This document shows, in pieces, positions 9,311-17,249 of a stretch of DNA of 32,559 nt (position 1 is its first letter; each line of letters begins with the position of its first letter). Source of the stretch: an uncultured delta proteobacterium (GTDB lineage: Bacteria > RBG-13-61-14 > DRUE01); the NCBI GenBank assembly GCA_903930515.1, contig CAIYYW010000289.1, forward strand, positions 1 through 32,559. Reading direction: 5' to 3'. A program made the translations under genes and the position numbers. Below the pieces are notes generated by a model. That model was not told where the DNA came from. It saw nothing but the letters and a program-made list of their open reading frames with translations, and made no database searches.

Positions 9311-9467
9311 ATGCAAGCGGGCCGGGCGGAGATGTCGAGCATGGTGGGCAAAGGAGCCAGCCGGGGGCTGGTTGGGTTTATGGCCGGGGTATGATATATT
9401 GCAGGGGATGATGCGGATGCGGATTGAGCAAGGAGTAAAGCGGCAGAGAGAGGATTTGCCGGCGTGA
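9311..9467 (+). pseudogene. Possible small upstream ORF with +1 frameshift, stop overlapping the next gene's start
   Basis: MQAGRAEMSSMVGKGASRGLVGFMAG then frame change at G-run 9386-9389 to YDILQGMMRMRIEQGVKRQREDLPA*; its TGA (9465-9467) overlaps the GTG (9464-9466) of the next CDS. Confidence 0.45.
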
Positions 9468-10426
9468 GTTTGTTTGACGCGATGTTTGACCCGCGGGGAT
9501 GGAAATCTATGGTCTCGGAAACCCTGGGCCGGGGCTCGCCCAAGCTGCCGGAGCTGAAAAAGGGTTTAAGCCGGGAGATCAACCAGACCTGGCTGGAAGA
9601 TTTCATATTTGATTTTGTCAGGAACGATTCCGGGAACCGTCTGGAGCAGGCATTTTCCAGCGAGCCGATCTATCAAGCCCCTTTGATCGGTTTTGTCAGG
9701 GGAACCGACCCGTTATTCCAGGAATATAAAAAAATCATCGGTCCGTTTCATCACACCCCATTGGAAGTAATGGCTTGGGCCTCCGAGGTCCAGGGGATTG
9801 CGGCGCCGTCCCCGGAGCAGATCGGGGTGGTTTCCTTCATCCTCCCCTTGAGCGATGCGATAGCCAAAGATAATGCGCGCGAGACCGAATGGGGGTCCGC
9901 GCGCTGGGGGCAGGCGCGTTTATTCGGGGAAATTTTTATGCGGAAGCTGATGCAGACGATGATTATCCAACTCGCAAAGGGAGCCGTGCTCGCCGCAGCC
10001 GGTGATTTCATGCCCGACTTCCGCAAGAAGAAGTATCCCGGGCCCGGCTGGGCATCGCCCTGGTCGCATCGGCATATTGCCTTTGCCGCCGGGCTGGGCA
10101 GTTTCGGGATGCATGACGCTTTGATCACCGAGAAAGGAGACGCGCACCGGTGCGGCTCAATCGTGGTCGCTCTCCCGCTCACACCCAACCGGACCCGGCT
10201 TTTGCATTACCGGCATAATTGCAAGCAACACCGGACCGGCGACTGCCTGGTCTGCGCCAAACGCTGCCCGATCAACGCGATCACGGAAAAGGGACATAAC
10301 AAGGATGCCTGTTCCAAATATGTGATGAAAAGCATCCCGCGCAATATCTTCCGGAACAATGTGGTCATCTATTCCTGCGGCCTGTGTATGACCGGAACCC
10401 CTTGCGCGCAAAAGATTCCGGTTTAA
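9464..10426 (+). CDS. 4Fe-4S double-cluster protein related to epoxyqueuosine reductase/reductive dehalogenase C-termini
   Basis: FAAGLGSFGMHDALITEKGDAHRCGSIVV; ferredoxin motif CLVCAKRCPINAI and a second Cys set (CSKY... SCGLCMTGTPCAQKIP); GTG start. Confidence 0.8.
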   Translation: MSLFDAMFDPRGWKSMVSETLGRGSPKLPELKKGLSREINQTWLEDFIFDFVRNDSGNRLEQAFSSEPIYQAPLIGFVRGTDPLFQEYKKIIGPFHHTPLEVMAWASEVQGIAAPSPEQIGVVSFILPLSDAIAKDNARETEWGSARWGQARLFGEIFMRKLMQTMIIQLAKGAVLAAAGDFMPDFRKKKYPGPGWASPWSHRHIAFAAGLGSFGMHDALITEKGDAHRCGSIVVALPLTPNRTRLLHYRHNCKQHRTGDCLVCAKRCPINAITEKGHNKDACSKYVMKSIPRNIFRNNVVIYSCGLCMTGTPCAQKIPV

Positions 10427-10473
10427 AATTCAGGCTCGGGAGTTCGGCGTCGCCCGGAACCGATTCCAGGCTC

Positions 10474-10502
10474 TTGCCGAAAGGTGGTTTTTCTCCTAAA
10501 AT
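10474..10502 (+). promoter_or_regulatory. Promoter for the MNT/HepT pair
   Basis: TTGCCG - 17 nt - TAAAAT, ending 9 nt before the ATG at 10512. Confidence 0.5.
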
Positions 10503-10511
10503 AGACTTGGC

Positions 10512-10790
10512 ATGAAAATAAGAAAACAGGATTTACAGAGTGCCCGGACCATCCTGAAAGAATTTGGCGCGACCGAGATCTACCTGTTCGGATCATTTGC
10601 CCAAGGCAAGGCCCGGAAGGATTCGGATTTGGATTTGGCGGTCAAGGGACTCCCGCCCCAGCACTTCTTCCGAGCGCTTGGGCAACTGATGTTTAATCTG
10701 CACCGTCCCGTGCATCTGGTGGACCTGGATGAGCGGAACGAGTTTACCGCTTACCTCGAGAAAAAGGGTGAATTGGTGAGCCTTGGATAG
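10512..10790 (+). CDS. MNT-type nucleotidyltransferase antitoxin
   Basis: GSX10DXD motif (GSFAQGKARKDSDLD); 92 aa; overlaps the next ORF by 8 bp. Confidence 0.88.
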   Translation: MKIRKQDLQSARTILKEFGATEIYLFGSFAQGKARKDSDLDLAVKGLPPQHFFRALGQLMFNLHRPVHLVDLDERNEFTAYLEKKGELVSLG

Positions 10791-11235
10791 CCTCAAAGAG
10801 GAAGTCACTTTGGAATTGAACCAATTGACCCTGCTGATCAGAACCCATCGCGGAATGATGCAAGAGTCCCTGGCGGGGGAGCCCAAGGGCAGGGAAATTC
10901 TGGCGATCGGCGCGGTTTTGCACTCATTTTATATGGGCATCGAAAATATTTTCCGCAGAATCGCCATCGAGCTTGACCGCGGCTTGCCCACGGGTCCCAG
11001 CTGGCACATTGAATTGCTAGACTCCATGGCCAAGGCCAATCCCCGACGAGGCTCCGTGATCAGCGAAGAGCTCCGGATCGATTTATATGACTACCTTTCC
11101 TTTCGGCATACCTTCCGAAATATCTATACGTTCCAGATCAAATGGGACAAAATGAAGAATTTGGTTGAAAATTTGGAAAAAACTTTTAAGCGTTTCGAGA
11201 AGGAAATCCGGAAATCAATGCTCGGAGAAAAATAA
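10783..11235 (+). CDS. HepT-like ribonuclease toxin
   Basis: Alpha-helical 150 aa, YDYLSFRHTFRNIYTFQIKW region characteristic of HepT-like proteins; partner of MNT ORF. Confidence 0.8.
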   Translation: MDSLKEEVTLELNQLTLLIRTHRGMMQESLAGEPKGREILAIGAVLHSFYMGIENIFRRIAIELDRGLPTGPSWHIELLDSMAKANPRRGSVISEELRIDLYDYLSFRHTFRNIYTFQIKWDKMKNLVENLEKTFKRFEKEIRKSMLGEK

Positions 11236-11263
11236 CAATTTTCATGGAAAGGCGGTCCATAAA

Positions 11264-12721
11264 ATGAAACGAAGGGAGTTTATCCGGGACACGGGAGTGG
11301 CGGCGGCGGGGCTGGCGCTGGGCGGGAACCTGCTCAAGGCCGGAGTTGGCAAACCCAACATCCTGCTGATGGAAGTTGACCAGATGCGATATCCGCGATG
11401 GACCCGGATCGGTTTTCCCTACAATATGAACCGGCTGGCCAAACAGGGAGTAAGCTTTACCAGGCATTTCACCAGCGCGGTTCCCTGCTCTCCCAGCCGG
11501 GCCTGTCTCTTCACCGGCACTTACACCACTCAGAACAAGATGTTCACCAATTGCGATTTTGTGGAAGGTAAATTGCAACCGAGCCTGAGTCCGAAAATTC
11601 CCAACCTGGGCCACATCTTCGGAAACGCCGGATACCGCACGCCTTACCGCGGCAAATGGCACCTCACCCGCAAAGCCGACCGCAATAAAAAAGATGCGCT
11701 GATAGACTACGGATGGGAAGGATGGAAACCGCCCGAAGCGCCCTTCGGCGGGCCTCCTTACAACGGACAGTTGATGGACCCGGTTTACACCGGCCAGGCA
11801 ATAGACTGGCTGAACAGCGCGGCCAGTAAAAAAAGCCCATGGTTTTTGGTCTGCAACCTGATCAACCCGCACGACATATGCGCGTTCCCGCGCTACTACC
11901 CGCACGAGCGGCTCAAGCCGATCCGGACCGGCGAGCCTCCCGCGAACTGGACGGACGACCTATCCCAAAAACCGGGCGTGCAGTTGGAATACCAGAAGCG
12001 CTGGGCCAAGATCGGCGGCCAAATTGATGTTGAAGACGGAGACGCCTGGCGCCGCTACCTGGACTATTATGCGGACTGCGAGGAGATGGTTGACAAACAG
12101 ATCGGGAGGGTGATGGACGCCCTGGAAAGATCCGGACAAAAGGACAACACCATCGTGGTGTTCACTTCCGACCACGGCGAGATGGCCGGCTCGCACCGGC
12201 TCCGCACCAAGGGCAACTTCGCATACGAGGAAGTGATGAATGTGCCGCTGATCATTTCCTGGCCGGGCAAAATACCCGCGGGGATGTGCACGGACGCGCT
12301 CGCGAGCAATGTGGATGTTATGCCCACGCTGGTTTCCCTGGCCGGGATCTCCAACCCCAATTATATGGCCGGAAAAGACCTCACCGCGGCGCTCAAGGAC
12401 CCGGACTCGGCAACGGTGCGCGAATCCCTGATTTACCATGTGGACTGGGAGGCCGCGGCAACTATTGGCAAGGACCCGGACCAGAACGCGATCTATGAGC
12501 ATCCTTCCCATGTCCGCGCCTTGCGAGACCGGGAATGGAAATACGCGTATTATTTCAGCCCGGGCAAGAGCGAAGTTGATCACGAGCTTTACAACCTCAA
12601 GGACGACCCTCTGGAAATGACCAACCTGGCCCGGGACCCCGGGTATCAACGGAAGCTCAAGGAAATGAGCGACCGATTGATGGGTGAGGAGGAAAAATTA
12701 TCAGCGGAATATTCATCTTAA
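11264..12721 (+). CDS. Type I sulfatase with Tat-like signal
   Basis: Start trimmed to MKRREFIRDTGVAAAGLALGG; formylglycine motif PCSPSRACLFTG; KPNILLMEVDQMR and TSDHGEMAGSH motifs. Confidence 0.92.
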   Translation: MKRREFIRDTGVAAAGLALGGNLLKAGVGKPNILLMEVDQMRYPRWTRIGFPYNMNRLAKQGVSFTRHFTSAVPCSPSRACLFTGTYTTQNKMFTNCDFVEGKLQPSLSPKIPNLGHIFGNAGYRTPYRGKWHLTRKADRNKKDALIDYGWEGWKPPEAPFGGPPYNGQLMDPVYTGQAIDWLNSAASKKSPWFLVCNLINPHDICAFPRYYPHERLKPIRTGEPPANWTDDLSQKPGVQLEYQKRWAKIGGQIDVEDGDAWRRYLDYYADCEEMVDKQIGRVMDALERSGQKDNTIVVFTSDHGEMAGSHRLRTKGNFAYEEVMNVPLIISWPGKIPAGMCTDALASNVDVMPTLVSLAGISNPNYMAGKDLTAALKDPDSATVRESLIYHVDWEAAATIGKDPDQNAIYEHPSHVRALRDREWKYAYYFSPGKSEVDHELYNLKDDPLEMTNLARDPGYQRKLKEMSDRLMGEEEKLSAEYSS

Positions 12722-12728
12722 AAAAATC

Positions 12729-12815
12729 TGGTGCGAAAGGGGGGATTTGAACCCCCATGGCCTTGCGGCCACTAGGTCCTGAGCCTAGCGCGTCTGCCAA
12801 TTCCGCCACTTTCGC
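12729..12815 (-). tRNA. tRNA-Leu(CAG) with encoded CCA
   Basis: Minus strand GCGAAAGTGGCGGAATTGGCAGACGCGCTAGGCTCAGGACCTAGTGGCCGCAAGGCCATGGGGGTTCAAATCCCCCCTTTCGCACCA; long variable arm, GGTTCAAATCC T-loop, anticodon CAG. Confidence 0.95.
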
Positions 12816-12832
12816 ACGCGGGATTGGCAGAT

Positions 12833-12860
12833 AATCTAGCATAATTTCTTGAATTGTCAA
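12833..12860 (-). promoter_or_regulatory. Promoter of tRNA-Leu
   Basis: Minus strand TTGACA - 16 nt - TAGATT. Confidence 0.6.
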
Positions 12861-12954
12861 AAGCGGGAAAAACGAGCATCAAACAAATTGAGCGCTCACA
12901 GTTTCAGTTTAGGCTCCGCCTTTAAGGCTCCGCCCCCTTTTCTGATCTGATGAT

Positions 12955-13223
12955 TTGACAATCCAGGCGGAAATGGAATATAATTATATTGTGGCGAGCT
13001 TTTTGTCGCTCAGGCTGGAGGTTAATTTACAGAGGCGGATGGAGGAGAAGGGGATCAAGGCGCCCTGGCCGGACCTGATGAGAGACCTGAAGCGCCTTCA
13101 AGCGGTGCGGATCAAGCTGGAGGGATTAGCTACATCGTTCGCACGGACTTGGAGGATTTTGCCCAGAAAGCCTTTCTGAGCGCCGGAGTTCGGACCCCGC
13201 CCCGCGTGACGCAGCTTGAATAG
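12955..13223 (+). pseudogene. Transposase C-terminal remnant (probably IS1634/IS4-like), frameshifted
   Basis: YNYIVASFLSLRLEVNLQRRMEEKGIKAPWPDLMRDLKRLQAVRIKLEG then in another frame SYIVRTDLEDFAQKAFLSAGVRTPPRVTQLE*. Confidence 0.6.
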
Positions 13224-13244
13224 AAATTGAGGCAAGGATAAAAT
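13216..13244 (+). promoter_or_regulatory. Promoter upstream of the DUF4190 ORF
   Basis: TTGAAT - 17 nt - TAAAAT. Confidence 0.5.
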
Positions 13245-13343
13245 GTAGTGCCAAGAGATAAAAATGCGGTCTTAACCTATTGATTATAGAGGGCTTTAAA
13301 AATTAAACTGTTGAAAATGAGTCAAATTTTTTAAGGAGGGAAC

Positions 13344-13637
13344 ATGACGGCACAAGCACCTATTCCATGCGGAACCGCGGCAACGCCTGCAAACTCCGGA
13401 TTGGCCATCGCCTCAATGGTTTTGGGGATTATGGGATTTTGCACAGGGATTAGCGGGATTGTAGGAATAATCCTGGGCATTGTTGCTATATCCCAAATTA
13501 ACAACTCGCGAGGTGCTATGGGAGGCAAAGGATTTGCGACTGCCGGAATAATTACCGGAGCGGTAAGCGTTGTCTTATATGCAATATGGATTATAATATG
13601 GATAGCCATTGGGTTTGCAGGCATTCTTGGTAATTAG
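13344..13637 (+). CDS. DUF4190 domain small membrane protein
   Basis: SGLAIASMVLGIMGF...SGIVGIILGIVAISQI...GKGFATAGIITGAVSVVLY; RBS aaggaggg. Confidence 0.88.
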   Translation: MTAQAPIPCGTAATPANSGLAIASMVLGIMGFCTGISGIVGIILGIVAISQINNSRGAMGGKGFATAGIITGAVSVVLYAIWIIIWIAIGFAGILGN

Positions 13638-13652
13638 CAATCGCTCCGGGCA

Positions 13653-13911
13653 TTAGATCCATACTCGCCTTTTGAAAAACAAAAGGGCGAGCAATGAAGC
13701 TATGGCTCCCGATACGAAATAAAGCCGAACTCGGACCGGGAGAAAACTTCCAGCCGGTGCTTGCCGGCCGGGACCGGGAGCGCGCGCTAAAATCCGTGGC
13801 TTCCAATCTTTGCTCCCTCCCGTCCACCATCGCCCGCCAGCTTGGAAACAGAATTTGCGAAACCACCACCAACTCTCCGAGATCGCCTTGAACGCGGTCA
13901 ACCCATTCCAC
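13653..13911 (-). pseudogene. Decayed fragment of a YfhO-family C-terminus
   Basis: Pieces in three frames: ELVVVSQILFPSWRAMVDGREQRLEATDF, PAGKHRLEVFSRSEF, RLYFVSGAIASLLALLFFKRRVWI*; compare intact RLLISQILFPGWKAILDGKEQELLPADF...PPGKHHLKIFYQPWSFRIGLYFSLASLLGL at 17.6 kb. Confidence 0.75.
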
Positions 13912-14003
13912 CCGATGGTCCTTAACCTACAAGTGATCTGTCAAAGATCACCCACCAATTAATTTTAGAGAAGCGCCTTTAGTAAATCGTTTAGCTTGAT
14001 TTT

Positions 14004-14777
14004 CTACTCGCGCACGTCATTGACGACATTTATCAATACCTTGCTATCATTTATAGTCCAGACATCTAAGGTAGAATCGGCGTCAATATTTCCACAGGCT
14101 GAGATGGTAAAAGAGGTCTGGTCCGCACCCGAGTTTCCGCCGCAACTCTCACTCGGAGCGATCTGGTCGTTGTGATAAGCCACCGTGCCCATGCATTCGT
14201 AAGTATACCGGATCCGGCCTTTGGGCTCCCAGTCCGCGATGGCAAGACAATTATAGTCCTTGCCATTCACATTGATCATTGGTGCAGTCGGGTAGGTATT
14301 ATTATCGGCATAATAAGCGGCGTAAGCCGTGAAAATCGCGCCCAGATTCTGCTTTGCCTCGGACTGCTTGGCCCGGGCTTGGAATCTGAGGAAATTGGGG
14401 ATGGCGATGGCGGCCATAATCCCGAGAAAAATAAATACCGGGAAAAGCGCCCCGAGGATAATGCCAGTGATCGCCATTCCCTTTCCGCGGATTTGTCCCT
14501 GGCTCCGGCCAATCTCGCGGTATGCGATAATCCCCAGGATCAGTCCGACAATTCCGGCCAGGCCAAAGGAGCACCCTCCTAGGATTCCCAGCACCAATGA
14601 GGCGATGGCCATGCCTGAGGTTCGGGGCGCCTGGGAAATGGCAGACCTCGTCTCGGGGATAGCCGCCGGCTTAGATCCGGCTGGCGCGCTCGGGCCCGGA
14701 GCGGCAAACTGGTGCCCGCAGTGTTGGCAGGATTTGGACCCCTCGCTATTCTCTTTACCACAGTTTGGACAACGCAT
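14004..14777 (-). CDS. Zinc-ribbon + DUF4190 + type IV pilin-like protein
   Basis: MRCPNCGKENSEGSKSCQHCGHQF; GMAIASLVLGILGGCSFGLAGIVGLILGIIAYREIG; AAIAIPNFLRFQARAKQSEAKQNLGAIFTAYAAYYADNNTYP resembles PilA-type pilins. Confidence 0.8.
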   Translation of the reverse strand: MRCPNCGKENSEGSKSCQHCGHQFAAPGPSAPAGSKPAAIPETRSAISQAPRTSGMAIASLVLGILGGCSFGLAGIVGLILGIIAYREIGRSQGQIRGKGMAITGIILGALFPVFIFLGIMAAIAIPNFLRFQARAKQSEAKQNLGAIFTAYAAYYADNNTYPTAPMINVNGKDYNCLAIADWEPKGRIRYTYECMGTVAYHNDQIAPSESCGGNSGADQTSFTISACGNIDADSTLDVWTINDSKVLINVVNDVRE

Positions 14778-14868
14778 TTCTCTACCTCCTTTTGGGTTAT
14801 AGTTTTATTCCATAATGTATATTGTTGACAACATCTGTCAATTCCTTGTTTTCATTAATCTATCCTCC

Positions 14869-15327
14869 TCATGCCAGATGGCTCAATAGTTTAAGAGCCC
14901 ATTGCCCAAAAACCGCCGCGAGCAATAGATATAAAGGAATCATCGTCAATTTTTGGGAAGGGGTTCGTCGGTAAGGCCTGAGCATAAGATATGCCCGATA
15001 AAAAATCTGGAAAATGAGGAACAGGAAAAAGGCTACTCCCGCGCCATTGTAATTGATCGCCTGGGAAAAGTTGAAATGGGCAATCTCGATAAAGCTCCGG
15101 CTCAACCCGCAAAAAGGGCAATCAATTCCGAGCAGGTTCTGGAAAAGGCAGAGGGAGGAGAAGCCTTGGTCTATGATCGGGAAAATCGCCCGGCCATTTT
15201 CCACCCGGAGCAGAAAGGAAGTCAAAATCGGAAGGCCGCAGAGCCAGATGAGCCCAAAGTGTTCTCTTCTTCTGAACTCCTCCATGGAGTTCAACTTTGC
15301 CTTTGGAAAACTGGCCATTGTATCCAC
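14869..15327 (-). CDS. DUF2752 domain membrane protein
   Basis: LLGIDCPFCGLSRSFIEIAHFNFSQAINYNGAGVAFFLFLIFQI. Confidence 0.85.
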   Translation of the reverse strand: MDTMASFPKAKLNSMEEFRRREHFGLIWLCGLPILTSFLLRVENGRAIFPIIDQGFSSLCLFQNLLGIDCPFCGLSRSFIEIAHFNFSQAINYNGAGVAFFLFLIFQIFYRAYLMLRPYRRTPSQKLTMIPLYLLLAAVFGQWALKLLSHLA

Positions 15328-15433
15328 TCTGACCGTTTATATCATATTCAATAGAAATGGTCAAGGGAATTTTTATCTGGCCGTCCAGCACTTCTTCTTA
15401 CCTCCGTTAGCTTGCTCGATCCAGCCAAATTTT

Positions 15434-15811
15434 TTAACTCTGGCGCGGGCAGGTATTACCGGACCCCAGGCCATAGCAAAGCTCGCTTCTTTGAGCAGCA
15501 TACCTAAAATATAATCGGCCGACCGAGCTTTGCCCGAACAGACCGGTGCGCGAATAGTCCAGCACATTCTGGCCGGTGGCGCAGGCAAAGTGGAGCACGC
15601 CGGCAAAGGCTTTGCCTTCCACCTCAGCCTTGAGCCCAATGTGGCTGCCGAATGGGCTGAGCGGGCCGCCGTTGTCGCGGAAGGCCTCGGGAAATTCTCT
15701 GGTGTAGGTGGGCGGGCCGGAATAGGTCACGCCCGGAACCTTCGACAAAACTTGGCCATGGGCTAGACTGGAAATTAGGAGCGCCAAAATGTCCGCCAAT
15801 ATTTTTTTCAT
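15434..15811 (-). CDS. Secreted hypothetical protein
   Basis: ggagggaaccATG start; MKKILADILALLISSLAHGQ signal peptide; 125 aa. Confidence 0.55.
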   Translation of the reverse strand: MKKILADILALLISSLAHGQVLSKVPGVTYSGPPTYTREFPEAFRDNGGPLSPFGSHIGLKAEVEGKAFAGVLHFACATGQNVLDYSRTGLFGQSSVGRLYFRYAAQRSELCYGLGSGNTCPRQS

Positions 15812-16027
15812 GGTTCCCTCCGGAAAAAAAACGGCGCATTGATTCGGGATATGATAGCAGAAAAAGCTCGAATCGGGAATTCGGCTCTTGCGGTTGGAAA
15901 TGCCCCCAAACGGTTTGAGGAATTGTTGAGGACTGGGCCAATCGCTTGATAAGGTTGGCGATTGATGATAAGGTGCAGTCCAAGAAGCCGAAGAAACTGG
16001 ATTCGGCAAAAATGTAAGGAGGGAGAA

Positions 16028-16456
16028 ATGACCATGGTTAGAGTGAAAATCGAGGAGCTTTCAAAATCGTTTTTCGGAATTTTTAGGCCGGTATTCACAT
16101 TGTTGCTGCCATTTTTAATCAGTGGCATCGCGTTTGCGCAACAAAACGCGCCTAATCCGGCAGCGGCTGCAGGGGGTGCAGCGGCTTGCTTGGCCTGCGG
16201 CACGCTACCAATAGTTATAATTGTACTATTAATAATATGCGGGATAGCAATATTGGTTTGGGTTGCCAAGGATGCCAAGCGAAGAGGCATGGATAGTCCT
16301 GTAATATGGATGATTTTGGTGTTTTTTACCAATTGGGTTGGCCTGATCATTTACATTCTATCCCGGCCTAAAGGTAATCTGATTGATTGCCCGAATTGCA
16401 AAGAGAAAAAACTGGAGTCGCTCAAAAAATGTCCTCATTGCGGGCAGGAAGGATAA
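16028..16456 (+). CDS. PLDc_N-like membrane protein with C-terminal zinc ribbon
   Basis: Start after aaggagggaga; VAKDAKRRGMDSPVIWMILVFFTNWVGLIIYILSRPKG; CPNC...CPHCG. Confidence 0.75.
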   Translation: MTMVRVKIEELSKSFFGIFRPVFTLLLPFLISGIAFAQQNAPNPAAAAGGAAACLACGTLPIVIIVLLIICGIAILVWVAKDAKRRGMDSPVIWMILVFFTNWVGLIIYILSRPKGNLIDCPNCKEKKLESLKKCPHCGQEG

Positions 16457-16779
16457 CCATACGCGGCTGGGCCAAAAGGCCCGATCCTTGGCTGCTGGCA
16501 TGCTTGGTGATGGGCCTGATGACGGTTTTTGATTCATGCCGGGAACCCAAGAATCAGGTTTCGGCGAAAGCATGGATTGAAGGTGTTCGCCTATATCAAA
16601 GACTAATCAGCCCTCATTTGACACGGTTGGTGAGATGCCGTTACCTTCCGAGTTGTTCTAATTATTCCATCAAGGCGGTTGAAAAATACGGGATCCGGCC
16701 TGGCCTATACTTGACGATAAGCAGGTTATGGAGATGCAATTCCAAGGCAAAGCTTGGATCGCTTGATCCGGTTCCATGA
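16429..16779 (+). CDS. yidD: Membrane protein insertion efficiency factor YidD-like, with extra N-terminal hydrophobic segment
   Basis: VRLYQRLISPHLTRLVRCRYLPSCSNYSIKAVEKYGIRPGLYLTISRLWRCN...DPVP; overlaps the previous gene by 28 nt. Confidence 0.82.
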   Translation: MSSLRAGRITIRGWAKRPDPWLLACLVMGLMTVFDSCREPKNQVSAKAWIEGVRLYQRLISPHLTRLVRCRYLPSCSNYSIKAVEKYGIRPGLYLTISRLWRCNSKAKLGSLDPVP

Positions 16780-16849
16780 CATTGTCATGATTGGGACCAG
16801 CAGCTTTAAGGACGCGCAGGGCCGGGATCTCTTGAAAAAATAGCCGGAC

Positions 16850-16879
16850 TTGCAATTTAGCCGCTTCACCGTCTATAGT
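16850..16879 (+). promoter_or_regulatory. Promoter upstream of the TM2 gene
   Basis: TTGCAA - 18 nt - TATAGT. Confidence 0.5.
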
Positions 16880-16991
16880 AGAATGTAGATGCTATGATGC
16901 GGGTGTCGCGGTTGGGGATTTTCCCCCGGGGCTGGGGGAACCGGCCGCGCGCGATGGCGCATCCAAAACGCAAATTGTTGAAGGAGGAAAC

Positions 16992-17249
16992 ATGACGGAA
17001 CAAGTACCAATCGGGGCGGGTGAAGTCGGCGACAAGGATTGGTTGACCACGCTGTTGCTTTGCATTGTGCTGTGGCCTTTCGGCATTCACTACTTTTATG
17101 TCGGCAACAACAAAAAGGGTGTCTATAAGATCCTGCTCTCCATTTTCACCTGCGGCATTGGCGGGCTGATCTGGACGATCATGGACATCATCGCCATTGC
17201 CAATGGCACTTTCGTGGATGGGAACGGAAAACTACTCCTTAAAAAATAA
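16992..17249 (+). CDS. TM2 domain protein
   Basis: LLLCIVLWPFGIHYFYVGNNKKGVYKILLSIFTCGIGGLIWTIMDIIAI; RBS aaggagg. Confidence 0.9.
   Translation: MTEQVPIGAGEVGDKDWLTTLLLCIVLWPFGIHYFYVGNNKKGVYKILLSIFTCGIGGLIWTIMDIIAIANGTFVDGNGKLLLKK

Noticed and set aside
12657-12860. 67-aa minus ORF ...KVAELADALGSGPSGRKAMGVQIPPFAP...
   Set aside because: It is the conceptual translation of tRNA-Leu on the same strand, a well-known false ORF.
12911-12940. Short direct repeat AGGCTCCGCC(TTTA)AGGCTCCGCC
   Set aside because: Only two copies of about 10 bp; no evidence of a repeat array or CRISPR.
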